Shown one piece after another: positions 33,212 to 39,311 of a stretch of DNA of 44,702 nt (position 1 is the first letter of the stretch; each line of letters starts with the position of its first letter). Location of the stretch: positions 1 to 44,702 of IMG/VR virus record IMGVR_UViG_3300033553_000300. One strand, written 5' to 3'. Below the pieces are notes generated by a model. It ran no database searches and had not been told where the DNA came from. It was given only the letters and a program-made list of their open reading frames with translations. The stretch is from a virus. The position numbers were made by a program, and so were the translations under genes.

Positions 33212-33323
33212 CAGATTTCTCCCCCCTCCTCGCCACCGTTCTCCTGCCTTTGAACCTTTGAACGTTTTGCTGCTGTATTAGTGTTCGCTTTACGTCTGCT
33301 ATTCTCTCTTTTGAAAGTTTCAT
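33201..33323 (-). CDS. Small basic protein, 40 aa
   Basis: 40 aa: begins MKLSKERIADVKRTLIQQQN and ends with many Arg and Lys (FKGRRTVARRGEKSD). Start overlaps the stop of the coiled-coil gene (TAATG). Basic, so possibly nucleic-acid-binding. The reading is supported by coupling, not by homology. Confidence 0.45.
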   Translation of the reverse strand: MKLSKERIADVKRTLIQQQNVQRFKGRRTVARRGEKSDAP

Positions 33324-33553
33324 TATCTCTTCCCGGCTTTATAGGCAGATTTACCCAGGCTTTGCTCGCAGTAGTTGACCCACCCCCATAGCTTTGCGTT
33401 CTCTGCCTCAAGCATCGCCACCCGCGCCTGAAGCTCGTCAACCTCACTTCCGAGTTCCCCTTCATTACGGAATGACTCTACCAGTAAGTCTGAAAGCTCC
33501 TTGGCAGAGTACATTTCAAGCAAATTCTCACTGACCTGTTTTAGATCACTCAT
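33323..33553 (-). CDS. Coiled-coil protein, 76 aa
   Basis: Acidic helical protein with a leucine-rich coiled coil (EVDELQARVAMLEAENAKLW). ATG 33553 overlaps the stop of the upstream gene (TGATG); a GTG one codon earlier is also possible. No function is recognised. Confidence 0.65.
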   Translation of the reverse strand: MSDLKQVSENLLEMYSAKELSDLLVESFRNEGELGSEVDELQARVAMLEAENAKLWGWVNYCEQSLGKSAYKAGKR

Positions 33554-34101
33554 CACTCACCCCCTGTTGGCCGGGCTTTCAAATTCGATTCTAGGCACTC
33601 ATTTCCACATTTAGGGCAAAAGCGCTGGCCGCACTCGGATGGAGTTCCGTCCTCATAAAAAAGAGAAAACCCGCACTCACTACTCCACATGCCATCATCC
33701 TCATCCCATCTGCATGTTCCGGGTTCCTTTTTATGCGTATCCGCTACGTATAGTTTTGTACCAACTGGAACTTTGTCTTTTCTAAAACAAGCCTCTGTCA
33801 ACACGTCATAGTCGGACTTACATGCAACTCCCACCGGCTCCTGCCCTTGCGCGGGCTGTTGTAGGGCTGCGTATAGCGGGATAATTTCACCCCCGTATTT
33901 TCTCTGTGCGGCTACTGCATCGGCTTCGGTGTAGTGGTAAGGGGAAGTCATTTTCTTGCCGCCCTCAAAGTCCATCCAGATACTCCAAACCATAGGCACA
34001 GCCCCGACATCGGACTTGGCCTCCAGCTCCGATACCCGCGCCTGAAGCTCGTGAGTCTTACGTTCCAGCCATTGGTGGAACTCACCTGCAACTTTACTCA
34101 T
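33553..34101 (-). CDS. Ea22-like hypothetical protein with zinc-ribbon tail
   Basis: 182 aa. A coiled-coil start (KTHELQARVSELEAKS) shares the LQARV(S/A)xLEA segment with the next gene. The middle has EIIPLYAALQQPAQGQEP, a phrase common to Ea22-type and related phage proteins. The C-terminus has CRWDEDDGMWSSECG and FCPKCGNEC, a zinc-ribbon-like module. AAGGAGAG lies 5 bases before ATG 34101, which sets the start. These proteins are widespread in phages but their function is unknown. Confidence 0.7.
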   Translation of the reverse strand: MSKVAGEFHQWLERKTHELQARVSELEAKSDVGAVPMVWSIWMDFEGGKKMTSPYHYTEADAVAAQRKYGGEIIPLYAALQQPAQGQEPVGVACKSDYDVLTEACFRKDKVPVGTKLYVADTHKKEPGTCRWDEDDGMWSSECGFSLFYEDGTPSECGQRFCPKCGNECLESNLKARPTGGE

Positions 34102-34140
34102 GAGAGCTCTCCTTAGTGATGCCATCCCTGGCAGGTTCAT

Positions 34141-34497
34141 TTAGGGCTTGGTTAACTTCTTTGTTGCTGCATCAGTCTGAACTCGTAGGTCAGCTACCGC
34201 GGCAGAGACTTCCGCTGGAAGCTTTGCCTCCGCAACGAAGGCTTGCTCTGCCTCTTCCAAAGCATTCTGCAGGTCAGAGATGATAGCCGGAATAGAAGAG
34301 CGAGCATAACTGAGAACTCGCTTGCGAAGAATGGCGCTCAGTCCTCTCGGCAGTTCATGGTTTCTCCCATCAATAGCTACATACACATCTAGTTCAACTG
34401 AGAGCTGACTGTTGTCCGTACTCTCAAGCCAATTAAGAACTTCTTGTACAGCCTTCTCCTGTTCTTTGTAGGTTTCGTAAAGTTTAAGTAGAGACAT
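34141..34497 (-). CDS. Helical hypothetical protein, 118 aa
   Basis: Begins MSLLKLYETYKEQEKAVQEV; three or four long helices, ending with DLRVQTDAATKKLTKP. Acidic and soluble. The start at 34497 overlaps the Cas4-like gene by 14 bp; upstream residues to 34563 would overlap it further and look non-coding. Function unknown. Confidence 0.7.
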   Translation of the reverse strand: MSLLKLYETYKEQEKAVQEVLNWLESTDNSQLSVELDVYVAIDGRNHELPRGLSAILRKRVLSYARSSIPAIISDLQNALEEAEQAFVAEAKLPAEVSAAVADLRVQTDAATKKLTKP

Positions 34498-35485
34498 TTT
34501 CCAACTCCTTAATCTGTTGTGTGATATCGGTCGGTTCATGGATTGTCCGTAGCTTATCGTCAAGGGTTCCCTCTCCGGTCACAGGATTCCACAGGTTATC
34601 TACGAAGTTTACATCGAGCCACTTCGCGGGGTTTTTCGCGCCGCATACGATCTGGTAAGGGCAACCGCCGTACGCAGAGCAGCCTTCGGCAAAGTCGTAG
34701 CTCCAATCGCCGGACATATAATCCCGGCTGATATTGAAGCAATCTCGCTGAAGCTCCACGAGGTAGCGGTCGATCACATGAGGGGGGATCATGATTGGCA
34801 CTTCGGCGAAACCAATCTGGCCTGTCTTCGTGATCTTGCAGCCTCGGACGATTGCGCCTGGGACTGCATAACCGTAGGCCTGAGCGGCCCAGCAGTAACC
34901 GATGAACTGGCCTCGGAGAGTCCACTGCGATCCCCACTTCGGGCCGAGCTGGCCGGTGGTCTTCTCGTCCGTCGGCCAAAGGTATTTCATATTCTCCCCT
35001 CGGTGTGCAAGCATATCGAGCCTGCCTACGTAGAGGAATGGTTCGCCTGTAATGGGGTGCTTCGTCCCAGGGATTGGGATGGCGAAGGAGAACTCAACGG
35101 CAGGCTTCCCGCAATCTCTCACGAAGGGGAGGACGTCGCTGCCTGCCATGTCGTACTCCTCGAAGTAAGCCCGGAGCAAGTGTAACATTGTCGGTAAGGT
35201 CTTCCCAGACTCCTGCGGATCGGGCTCTTCATCAGCGCCGTGGAGGTACGCCCGGTAGAGGGCGACCTCGCCGACCTCGATTGCCTGCTCCCATGGGAGG
35301 TTGTGGAGGTAGCGGGCGATGCGGACTTCCTCGCAACCTTTGGCGAAAGCTTTACCTGCGGTGAGGTGGATGGAGCTGTGCGCGGATACCTTACGCAGGA
35401 CGTACGCGTTGTAGAACTTTTGTGGACAGGTGCGGTACGTGCTGCGCATAGTTCCATCTATGTAGATTGGGAGTTCTGGTTTCAT
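34484..35485 (-). CDS. Cas4-like PD-(D/E)XK nuclease with Fe-S cysteines
   Basis: 333 aa. RecB/Cas4-type exonuclease fold: YRTCPQKFYNAYV at the N-terminus (C20), GRLDM (D157), TDEKTT (D173-x-K175) and QFIGY (193-197) supply the nuclease motifs. Three cysteines near the C-terminus (C269, C275, C281) together with C20 match the four-cysteine iron-sulphur cluster of Cas4/AddB-type nucleases. In phages this class processes DNA ends for recombination next to Sak4 and ssDNA-binding proteins, all within 4 kb here. No CRISPR array is present. Confidence 0.87.
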   Translation of the reverse strand: MKPELPIYIDGTMRSTYRTCPQKFYNAYVLRKVSAHSSIHLTAGKAFAKGCEEVRIARYLHNLPWEQAIEVGEVALYRAYLHGADEEPDPQESGKTLPTMLHLLRAYFEEYDMAGSDVLPFVRDCGKPAVEFSFAIPIPGTKHPITGEPFLYVGRLDMLAHRGENMKYLWPTDEKTTGQLGPKWGSQWTLRGQFIGYCWAAQAYGYAVPGAIVRGCKITKTGQIGFAEVPIMIPPHVIDRYLVELQRDCFNISRDYMSGDWSYDFAEGCSAYGGCPYQIVCGAKNPAKWLDVNFVDNLWNPVTGEGTLDDKLRTIHEPTDITQQIKELENVST

Positions 35486-35733
35486 GCTGTAAACTCCTTA
35501 AAGAAAGATTCCACTGCGGTCTCCAGATCGTCGTACTGCGACCTTGAAAGGAAGTCGAGAAGCTCTTCCTCGGTTAGTGAAATGATGCGTTTCTGCGAGA
35601 GCTGAATGAACTCACTCAGTGGAGCTATATGACACAGCGGGCAGACAAACTCGTCAAGCGGAGTTATCACCCGAGTCACGGTAATTTCCGCTGAGCAAGA
35701 GGGGCATTTAAGTCTTCCTGTTTTAGTTGTCAT
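35482..35733 (-). CDS. Zinc-ribbon protein, 83 aa
   Basis: CPSC (10-13) and CPLC (31-34) form a rubredoxin-like zinc ribbon, followed by an acidic helix (LTEEELLDFLSRSQYDDLET). ATGA overlap with the Cas4-like gene downstream and TAATG-type overlap with the endolysin upstream. It could be a DNA-binding or adaptor protein for the nuclease; this is inference. Confidence 0.75.
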   Translation of the reverse strand: MTTKTGRLKCPSCSAEITVTRVITPLDEFVCPLCHIAPLSEFIQLSQKRIISLTEEELLDFLSRSQYDDLETAVESFFKEFTA

Positions 35734-36185
35734 TACGTTTTTTTCTCCGAAGCGACGATTGCTCTCCAGTCGGCAATCTCGAAATGAACGAGGTCATCGA
35801 ATCCGTTATCCGAAACCTCGGTGTCTGAGTTCCAGTCCCCTCCCCACACGAGGAGGTGCTTGGTTACTCCGAGGGCGTAGAGGATGTTCGCGGTTTGGAT
35901 GACGTGGCCAGCGAAGTAGGTAATCCTCTCCCGATCCTGCCAGTCTATGTTGCGACTGACTACATCGTATGGGCCTGCGTCCGCCGCGAAGCCGAAGTTG
36001 TGAGGGGACTCACCGAAGTGGGCTTTGCTGTGCCCCTTGGCGAAAGCTTTCTCTTGGGCTTCTCTCCCCCGCACTCCGCAGATTATGGTGCAGTCGAAGT
36101 TCAGGATTACTTGCTCGAAGATCAACTGCAAATCCTCGTGGACGGTGGCGAGTCGGTTCTCGCTGGCTCGGCTAAACTTTGGCAT
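35733..36185 (-). CDS. Endolysin, M15 peptidase (L-alanyl-D-glutamate type)
   Basis: 150 aa, full length. SPHNFGFAAD gives the family motif SxHxxGxAxD with zinc ligands H62 and D69, and DLVHFE gives D131 and H134. FDCTIICGVRGREAQEKAFA is the usual N-terminal strand-helix. It cuts peptidoglycan stem peptides. No signal peptide or cell-wall-binding domain is seen, so release needs the holin at 9164-9718. It lies in the early/replication block among zinc-ribbon genes, far from the holin on the opposite strand, an unusual separation. Confidence 0.9.
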   Translation of the reverse strand: MPKFSRASENRLATVHEDLQLIFEQVILNFDCTIICGVRGREAQEKAFAKGHSKAHFGESPHNFGFAADAGPYDVVSRNIDWQDRERITYFAGHVIQTANILYALGVTKHLLVWGGDWNSDTEVSDNGFDDLVHFEIADWRAIVASEKKT

Positions 36186-36200
36186 TGTCTTTAGTTCCCC

Positions 36201-36407
36201 TTAGATCAGATTGTTGAGTATATCTTCGCCTTTGCTGGCTTCCGCTTTCTTTGCGGTGTCTGCAGCTTTCTTGACCTGAGTCTTTTCAGCTCGCATGTCT
36301 CGCATAGTGCGGATACCCTCGATGACTTCCTCGTCGGTCACTTCCTCCTTGTTGAGGAGACGACGGTTAAGATCTGCGATTACCATTTGCGGTGTTTTTG
36401 CTGTCAT
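36201..36407 (-). CDS. Small helical protein, 68 aa
   Basis: Charged, all-helical (DLNRRLLNKEEVTDEEVIEG, then AADTAKKAEASK). The start is preceded by the leader GTGAGGTTCTACTA, which also occurs before the gene at 37012-37278. ATG overlaps the stop of the upstream 43-aa gene. Function unknown. Confidence 0.7.
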   Translation of the reverse strand: MTAKTPQMVIADLNRRLLNKEEVTDEEVIEGIRTMRDMRAEKTQVKKAADTAKKAEASKGEDILNNLI

Positions 36408-36538
36408 TAGTAGAACCTCACAGTTACAGGGAATAGGTTGATGACTCGGGATAAGCGGGCTTTGAAGCTCTCCTCCCGAAGCATCAGTCGGTTGATGGAA
36501 CAGCGCCGGCGTAACGCACGACGGGCCTCGTCGCTCAT
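36407..36538 (-). CDS. Small basic protein, 43 aa
   Basis: Arg-rich: starts MSDEARRALRRRCSINRLML. The start overlaps the stop of the zinc-ribbon gene (ATGA) and the stop overlaps the next start (TAATG). Its last codons run through the conserved leader of the next gene. Basic charge suggests nucleic-acid binding; no family recognised. Confidence 0.6.
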   Translation of the reverse strand: MSDEARRALRRRCSINRLMLREESFKARLSRVINLFPVTVRFY

Positions 36539-36777
36539 GGCAGGGTTACTCCTTTCTTCGGCGAGGTTGGGGTCACTGGGATTGCATGCCCTGGCTCCAT
36601 TCCCAGCGTCACGTAAGCGTAGCCGATTGGGATATAGACTGAGTGATCGCATCCCACGCAATGGTACCTTACACCCCGTGAGTAATCCACAGGGCAGTTG
36701 TTGTGCTGGTAGGCGAGGACTTCGGTAGCTCCCTGCCTCGGCATTTCGGTTAAGCAATCAGCGCATATTGGGTTCAT
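36535..36777 (-). CDS. Zinc-ribbon protein, 80 aa
   Basis: CADC (5-8) and a second pair CVGC (40-43) form a zinc ribbon. It ends Lys/Thr-rich. Two bases separate it from the gene upstream. Function unknown. Confidence 0.7.
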   Translation of the reverse strand: MNPICADCLTEMPRQGATEVLAYQHNNCPVDYSRGVRYHCVGCDHSVYIPIGYAYVTLGMEPGHAIPVTPTSPKKGVTLP

Positions 36778-36779
36778 AC

Positions 36780-37049
36780 TTAGCTCTCCCAGGTCTTGTC
36801 ATGTATGCTCCCGAAGAAGCAGTATCTATCTACGAGCTGCGGCAGCTGCATCCGGCGGCGAGCCCAGTAGGGGCCGGTACCTGTTGTGATGAAGCCGCCT
36901 AGCTCTACTATGGCGAGGTCTGCCCTGTGCTGGTTGCCGTAGATGTGGACGACCTGCCACAACACATCAAGCCGTATGTCGTACCATAGGCTCCCCAGCA
37001 AGAGGGGGCAGTCACTCCTCTTGAGTCTCGCTGCTTCGGTTGCCAGCAT
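36780..37049 (-). CDS. Hypothetical protein, 89 aa
   Basis: Begins MLATEAARLKRSDCPLLLGS and contains YDIRLDVLWQVVHIYGNQHR, with an amphipathic strand-rich core. I chose ATG 37049, which overlaps the previous gene by 38 bp; the frame is open further upstream but that part is antisense-like and Ser/Arg-rich. A Shine-Dalgarno site is weak (GGGCGG). Function unknown. Confidence 0.55.
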   Translation of the reverse strand: MLATEAARLKRSDCPLLLGSLWYDIRLDVLWQVVHIYGNQHRADLAIVELGGFITTGTGPYWARRRMQLPQLVDRYCFFGSIHDKTWES

Positions 37050-37278
37050 ACCGCCCAAGATCTGGAGTAAATGGTTCCGCCTCCGATCCCGCAGAGATTT
37101 GCTCCTCGAGCCATCGGCGGAGGATTTTCTCGATGAGTTGTGATCGCGCTCCATATTTAATCTTCCCTGTCATAGGGTTGAGAAGAAGAAGGTCAATCTT
37201 TGCGGCGAGCCCTTCCGGGATCAATGCGTTGTAAGGAACCTTCTGTTCGTCTTGCGCCTTGCGTCCACGCTTAGCCAT
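37012..37278 (-). CDS. Ribbon-helix-helix-like small regulator, 88 aa
   Basis: A basic N-terminus (MAKRGRKAQ) is followed by LIPEGLAAKIDLLLLNPMTG and SQLIEKILRRWLEEQI, a pattern like small CopG/Arc-type DNA-binding proteins. It is preceded by GTGAGGTACTACTA, nearly identical to the leader before 36201-36407. It may control phage transcription. The family call is tentative. Confidence 0.6.
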   Translation of the reverse strand: MAKRGRKAQDEQKVPYNALIPEGLAAKIDLLLLNPMTGKIKYGARSQLIEKILRRWLEEQISAGSEAEPFTPDLGRYAGNRSSETQEE

Positions 37279-37889
37279 TAGTAGTACCTCACTTGCTTAG
37301 CTGCTGGTTTGTTCGGCTCGGAGGGCAGAGATGATATGTTCATAGGTCTCGAGGTTTTGCCTAATGTGTCTGACCAGAGCGTCTGAAATGACGGTATTGC
37401 CCATGCCTGAGGCACGCAAGGGAGTGAGGGATAAGGCGATGATTCTTGGGTCTGCGTTAGCTGAAGGTCTAGGCATAAGGATTCCTGATTTGAGAGAAAG
37501 CATTGGTGACAGTAAAGGGATTCAACGTATCGCGTCTCGACCTTCCGGGGGAGGGCTTCCACTTCCTTGCGTGGGAGCAGGTTGAAGTTGTGGGCTTCAA
37601 CGAGGTGCCGGCCATGGCGTCTGTGATAGCGCTCGATGAAGATCGAAGGGTTGGGGGCTTCGCTAGAAGAGCCGCAGCATGTGCATGTTGTGTGGACTGT
37701 GATGAGGGTTACGGAGAGGGCTCGCCACTCGAGTTGCTGGTAGACGTCTCGACGGATCGGAGGGCCATCTTCAAGGGGTTGCTTCGACTTGGTTTCTTCG
37801 ACCTTCTTTGCAGCTTTTTTAATTGTCGCTGCGCGGGAGGCTTTCTTACCTTCTTCAAGGAGGTCTGCGAGGATGTCTAATTCAGCCAT
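37278..37889 (-). CDS. Zinc-ribbon hypothetical protein with doubtful C-terminus
   Basis: 203 aa. A charged helical N-terminus (MAELDILADLLEEGKKASR, then a Lys-rich run) is followed by a zinc-ribbon-like pair, TCTCC (C69, C71, C72) and CHQC (127-130). After residue 130 the sequence loses protein-like character, while a second frame (37297-37503) that starts inside CHQC looks well formed. A frameshift or sequence error may separate them. AGGAG lies 7 bases before ATG 37889. First gene of a minus-strand transcript that starts near 37943. Confidence 0.65.
   Translation of the reverse strand: MAELDILADLLEEGKKASRAATIKKAAKKVEETKSKQPLEDGPPIRRDVYQQLEWRALSVTLITVHTTCTCCGSSSEAPNPSIFIERYHRRHGRHLVEAHNFNLLPRKEVEALPRKVETRYVESLYCHQCFLSNQESLCLDLQLTQTQESSPYPSLPCVPQAWAIPSFQTLWSDTLGKTSRPMNISSLPSEPNKPAAKQVRYY
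37297..37503 (-). CDS. Overlapping frame: hypothetical 68-aa protein
   Basis: Begins MLSLKSGILMPRPSANADPR and continues IIALSLTPLRASGMGNTVIS, then RHIRQNLETYEHIISALRAE. This is more protein-like than the longer frame over the same bases. Either it is a separate overlapping gene, or it is the true C-terminus of the gene at 37278-37889 joined by a +1 shift near 37503. No Shine-Dalgarno site is clear. Confidence 0.5.
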   Translation of the reverse strand: MLSLKSGILMPRPSANADPRIIALSLTPLRASGMGNTVISDALVRHIRQNLETYEHIISALRAEQTSS

Positions 37890-37942
37890 TTCTTTTCTCC
37901 TGCTGGGTGCCCTGGGCATGGGCGGTTTTTCATTGTTATTTA

Positions 37943-37971
37943 ATTGTATAATAGGAGAACGGAGGTTGCAA
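37943..37971 (-). promoter_or_regulatory. Sigma70-like promoter of zinc-ribbon operon
   Basis: Minus strand: TTGCAA (37971-37966), 17-bp spacer, TACAAT (37948-37943). The -10 lies in a half-copy of the 41-bp element. It drives the minus-strand genes from 37889 down. Confidence 0.5.
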
Positions 37972-37973
37972 CA

Positions 37974-38014
37974 TTTAATTGTAGGATTGCCGTTTTGGCA
38001 ACTACACAATTAAA
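37974..38014 (-). repeat. 41-bp palindromic element, copy 5
   Basis: Outer arms TTTAATTGT and ACAATTAAA are perfect over 9 bp; inner arms TTGCC and GGCAA flank a 5-base loop. It lies between the terminator of one transcription unit and the promoter of the next. Confidence 0.85.
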
Positions 38015-38036
38015 AAACCCCCTCACTGGGAGGGGG
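38012..38036 (-). terminator. Rho-independent terminator
   Basis: Minus strand: CCCCCTC, loop CCAGT, GAGGGGG, then TTTTTT. A perfect 7-bp GC stem. It lies just after the 58-aa gene; the T-tract merges into element copy 5. Confidence 0.92.
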
Positions 38037-38068
38037 AAAGGACAAGCAGACTGCACTACTTGTCGGCC

Positions 38069-38245
38069 CTAACGAAGGTGGAATGGGGTGCGGAGATTTC
38101 CTTTGCCGTCGTACTTACTGTAGTCGCCGTAGTGTCGGGCGAGCATCTTTTTGTACGCCCTGACAGCGCGGGCTTGATCCTCGAGTGGGAGGATCGAAAG
38201 ATGGTTGTGGAGCTTCTGGCGGTAGGTGTCACTGTTGATGTGCAT
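38069..38245 (-). CDS. Small hypothetical protein, 58 aa
   Basis: 58 aa. Begins MHINSDTYRQKLHNHLSILP and continues LEDQARAVRAYKKMLARHYG, helical and basic, ending TPFHLR. AGGAG lies 6 bases before the ATG. It ends just before a strong terminator, which supports it as a true last gene of its operon. No family recognised. Confidence 0.75.
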   Translation of the reverse strand: MHINSDTYRQKLHNHLSILPLEDQARAVRAYKKMLARHYGDYSKYDGKGNLRTPFHLR

Positions 38246-38253
38246 ACAGACTC

Positions 38254-38595
38254 CTAAAGCTTCCGGTAGATCGCTGGGAGGATTGACTCAATGTCTACGG
38301 CAATCTCTTCAATACTGTGCAGTTGATACAGAATGTATGGGAGCTTCCCGCTGACTTTCTCCTCCGGAGAGCAGCCGCTAGTTTCAGGATCGAAGTACTG
38401 GTGGCCGAAGAGATTGTTGTGGATTTCGTTAAGCCCGAGGCGAAACTCCAGAAGGCTATCTTCGAGTACATTTAACTTATCGGTTATCAGTTGGGGGTAG
38501 CTTTCTTCCTCGGGCAGCGGTGACTGTCGAGGTCTATCTATCTGCTCGTTGCTTTCATCGGCGTAAGGCATTGCTTCTTTCGTTCTGTTTGACAT
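38254..38595 (-). CDS. Hypothetical acidic protein, 113 aa
   Basis: Acidic and helical (DKLNVLEDSLLEFRLGLNEI, then LHSIEEIAVDIESILPAIYR). AAGAGG lies 7 bases before the ATG. It follows the terminator of the paralog gene, so it depends on read-through. It shares an operon with the 58-aa gene. Function unknown. Confidence 0.7.
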   Translation of the reverse strand: MSNRTKEAMPYADESNEQIDRPRQSPLPEEESYPQLITDKLNVLEDSLLEFRLGLNEIHNNLFGHQYFDPETSGCSPEEKVSGKLPYILYQLHSIEEIAVDIESILPAIYRKL

Positions 38596-38610
38596 GGGGC
38601 TGTCCTCTTA

Positions 38611-38640
38611 GAAAGAATGCCCTCCCCGAAGGGAAGGCAT
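38611..38640 (-). terminator. TTCG-loop terminator after paralog gene
   Basis: Minus strand: ATGCCTTCCC, TTCG, GGGAGGGCAT, then TCTTTCT. The stem is perfect with one wobble. It has the same placement and loop as the terminator after 769-1230. Confidence 0.85.
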
Positions 38641-38658
38641 ACTGCGTACCGGGGTCTG

Positions 38659-39147
38659 TTAAAGCAGGTCGAGGGCTTCGTCGCCTTCGCTGCCTTCGGT
38701 ACGTTGTGCGGCCAGCTTCTCTTGCCTGATCTGCATGATGGTGGCCTTGACGGTATCCGCCTTGTTGAGCGCTTTCTTCTGGTCGTCGGTCAGCGCGTCG
38801 ACAGCGGCTTTGGCATCTTCGATGCTGATATCCTTGATACGTGCGATAGCTTCGACCAACTGCGTGACACGGCCTGTGCCACCGCCGCCGGCGCCTGATC
38901 CACGCACTGTCCAGTCCCCTGCCTGCAAGGCGCTGATAACGCCACGTACACGCTCTTCCGATTCTTCAACAGTCTTACCTGCCGTTGCATCGGTGGCTTT
39001 CTGGGACAGCCCGTGGAGGGCGAGCTGATGCACGATTTCTTCAGGGAAATCAGACATCTTCACTTCCATCGCTTCGCCGGAAGGGAAGCCGAGGGTAAGC
39101 AAGCCATTTTCTACGTCGATGGATTTTTCAAGTTTACGTGCGGCCAT
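38659..39147 (-). CDS. Conserved phage protein, paralog of 769-1230
   Basis: 162 aa. N-terminal half is beta-rich (ENGLLTLGFPSGEAMEVKM), then a Gly-rich linker (GSGAGGGGTGR) and a helical C-terminal domain sharing VEAIARIK, DALTDDQK and KADTVKATI with its paralog, and the tail GDEALDLL. It has an excellent promoter (TTGACC-17-GATAAT with TG extension) and a dedicated terminator, so it is probably made early and in large amounts. I do not recognise the family. An ssDNA-binding, DNA-compacting or host-takeover role is possible. Confidence 0.85.
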   Translation of the reverse strand: MAARKLEKSIDVENGLLTLGFPSGEAMEVKMSDFPEEIVHQLALHGLSQKATDATAGKTVEESEERVRGVISALQAGDWTVRGSGAGGGGTGRVTQLVEAIARIKDISIEDAKAAVDALTDDQKKALNKADTVKATIMQIRQEKLAAQRTEGSEGDEALDLL

Positions 39148-39311
39148 GTGGCAGCTCCTTAGGTTTGGTTTGATTCGAATAAGGTTTTGTATTTACTGCT
39201 AACAATTTCATTATCGCAATTTAGTGTGAGTGGGTCAACCTCTTTTGTAGTGGGTTTGTGGGCGGCGTGACTTGACATTGCCAAACCGCCCCGTTGGTGG
39301 AAGGAGTCAGC
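39148..39311. other. Intergenic region with promoter
   Basis: 164 bp. It holds the promoter of the paralog gene and a non-coding stretch between it and the end of the 301-aa gene. A fragment ATTGCCAAACCG near 39278 resembles one inner arm of the 41-bp element, but no palindrome is formed. Confidence 0.5.
39210..39238 (-). promoter_or_regulatory. Strong sigma70 promoter of paralog gene
   Basis: Minus strand: TTGACC (39238-39233), 17-bp spacer, GATAAT (39215-39210), with TGC before the -10 (extended). Ten of 12 consensus positions match. It is the best promoter found in the window. Confidence 0.82.

Larger units (their letters stand above)
37890..38068. other. Promoter, element and terminator region
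   Basis: About 180 bp without a gene. From right to left it holds the terminator of the upstream unit, palindromic element copy 5, a sigma70-like promoter and a half-copy of the element (TTTAATTGTATAATA, 37939-37953). Confidence 0.7.
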
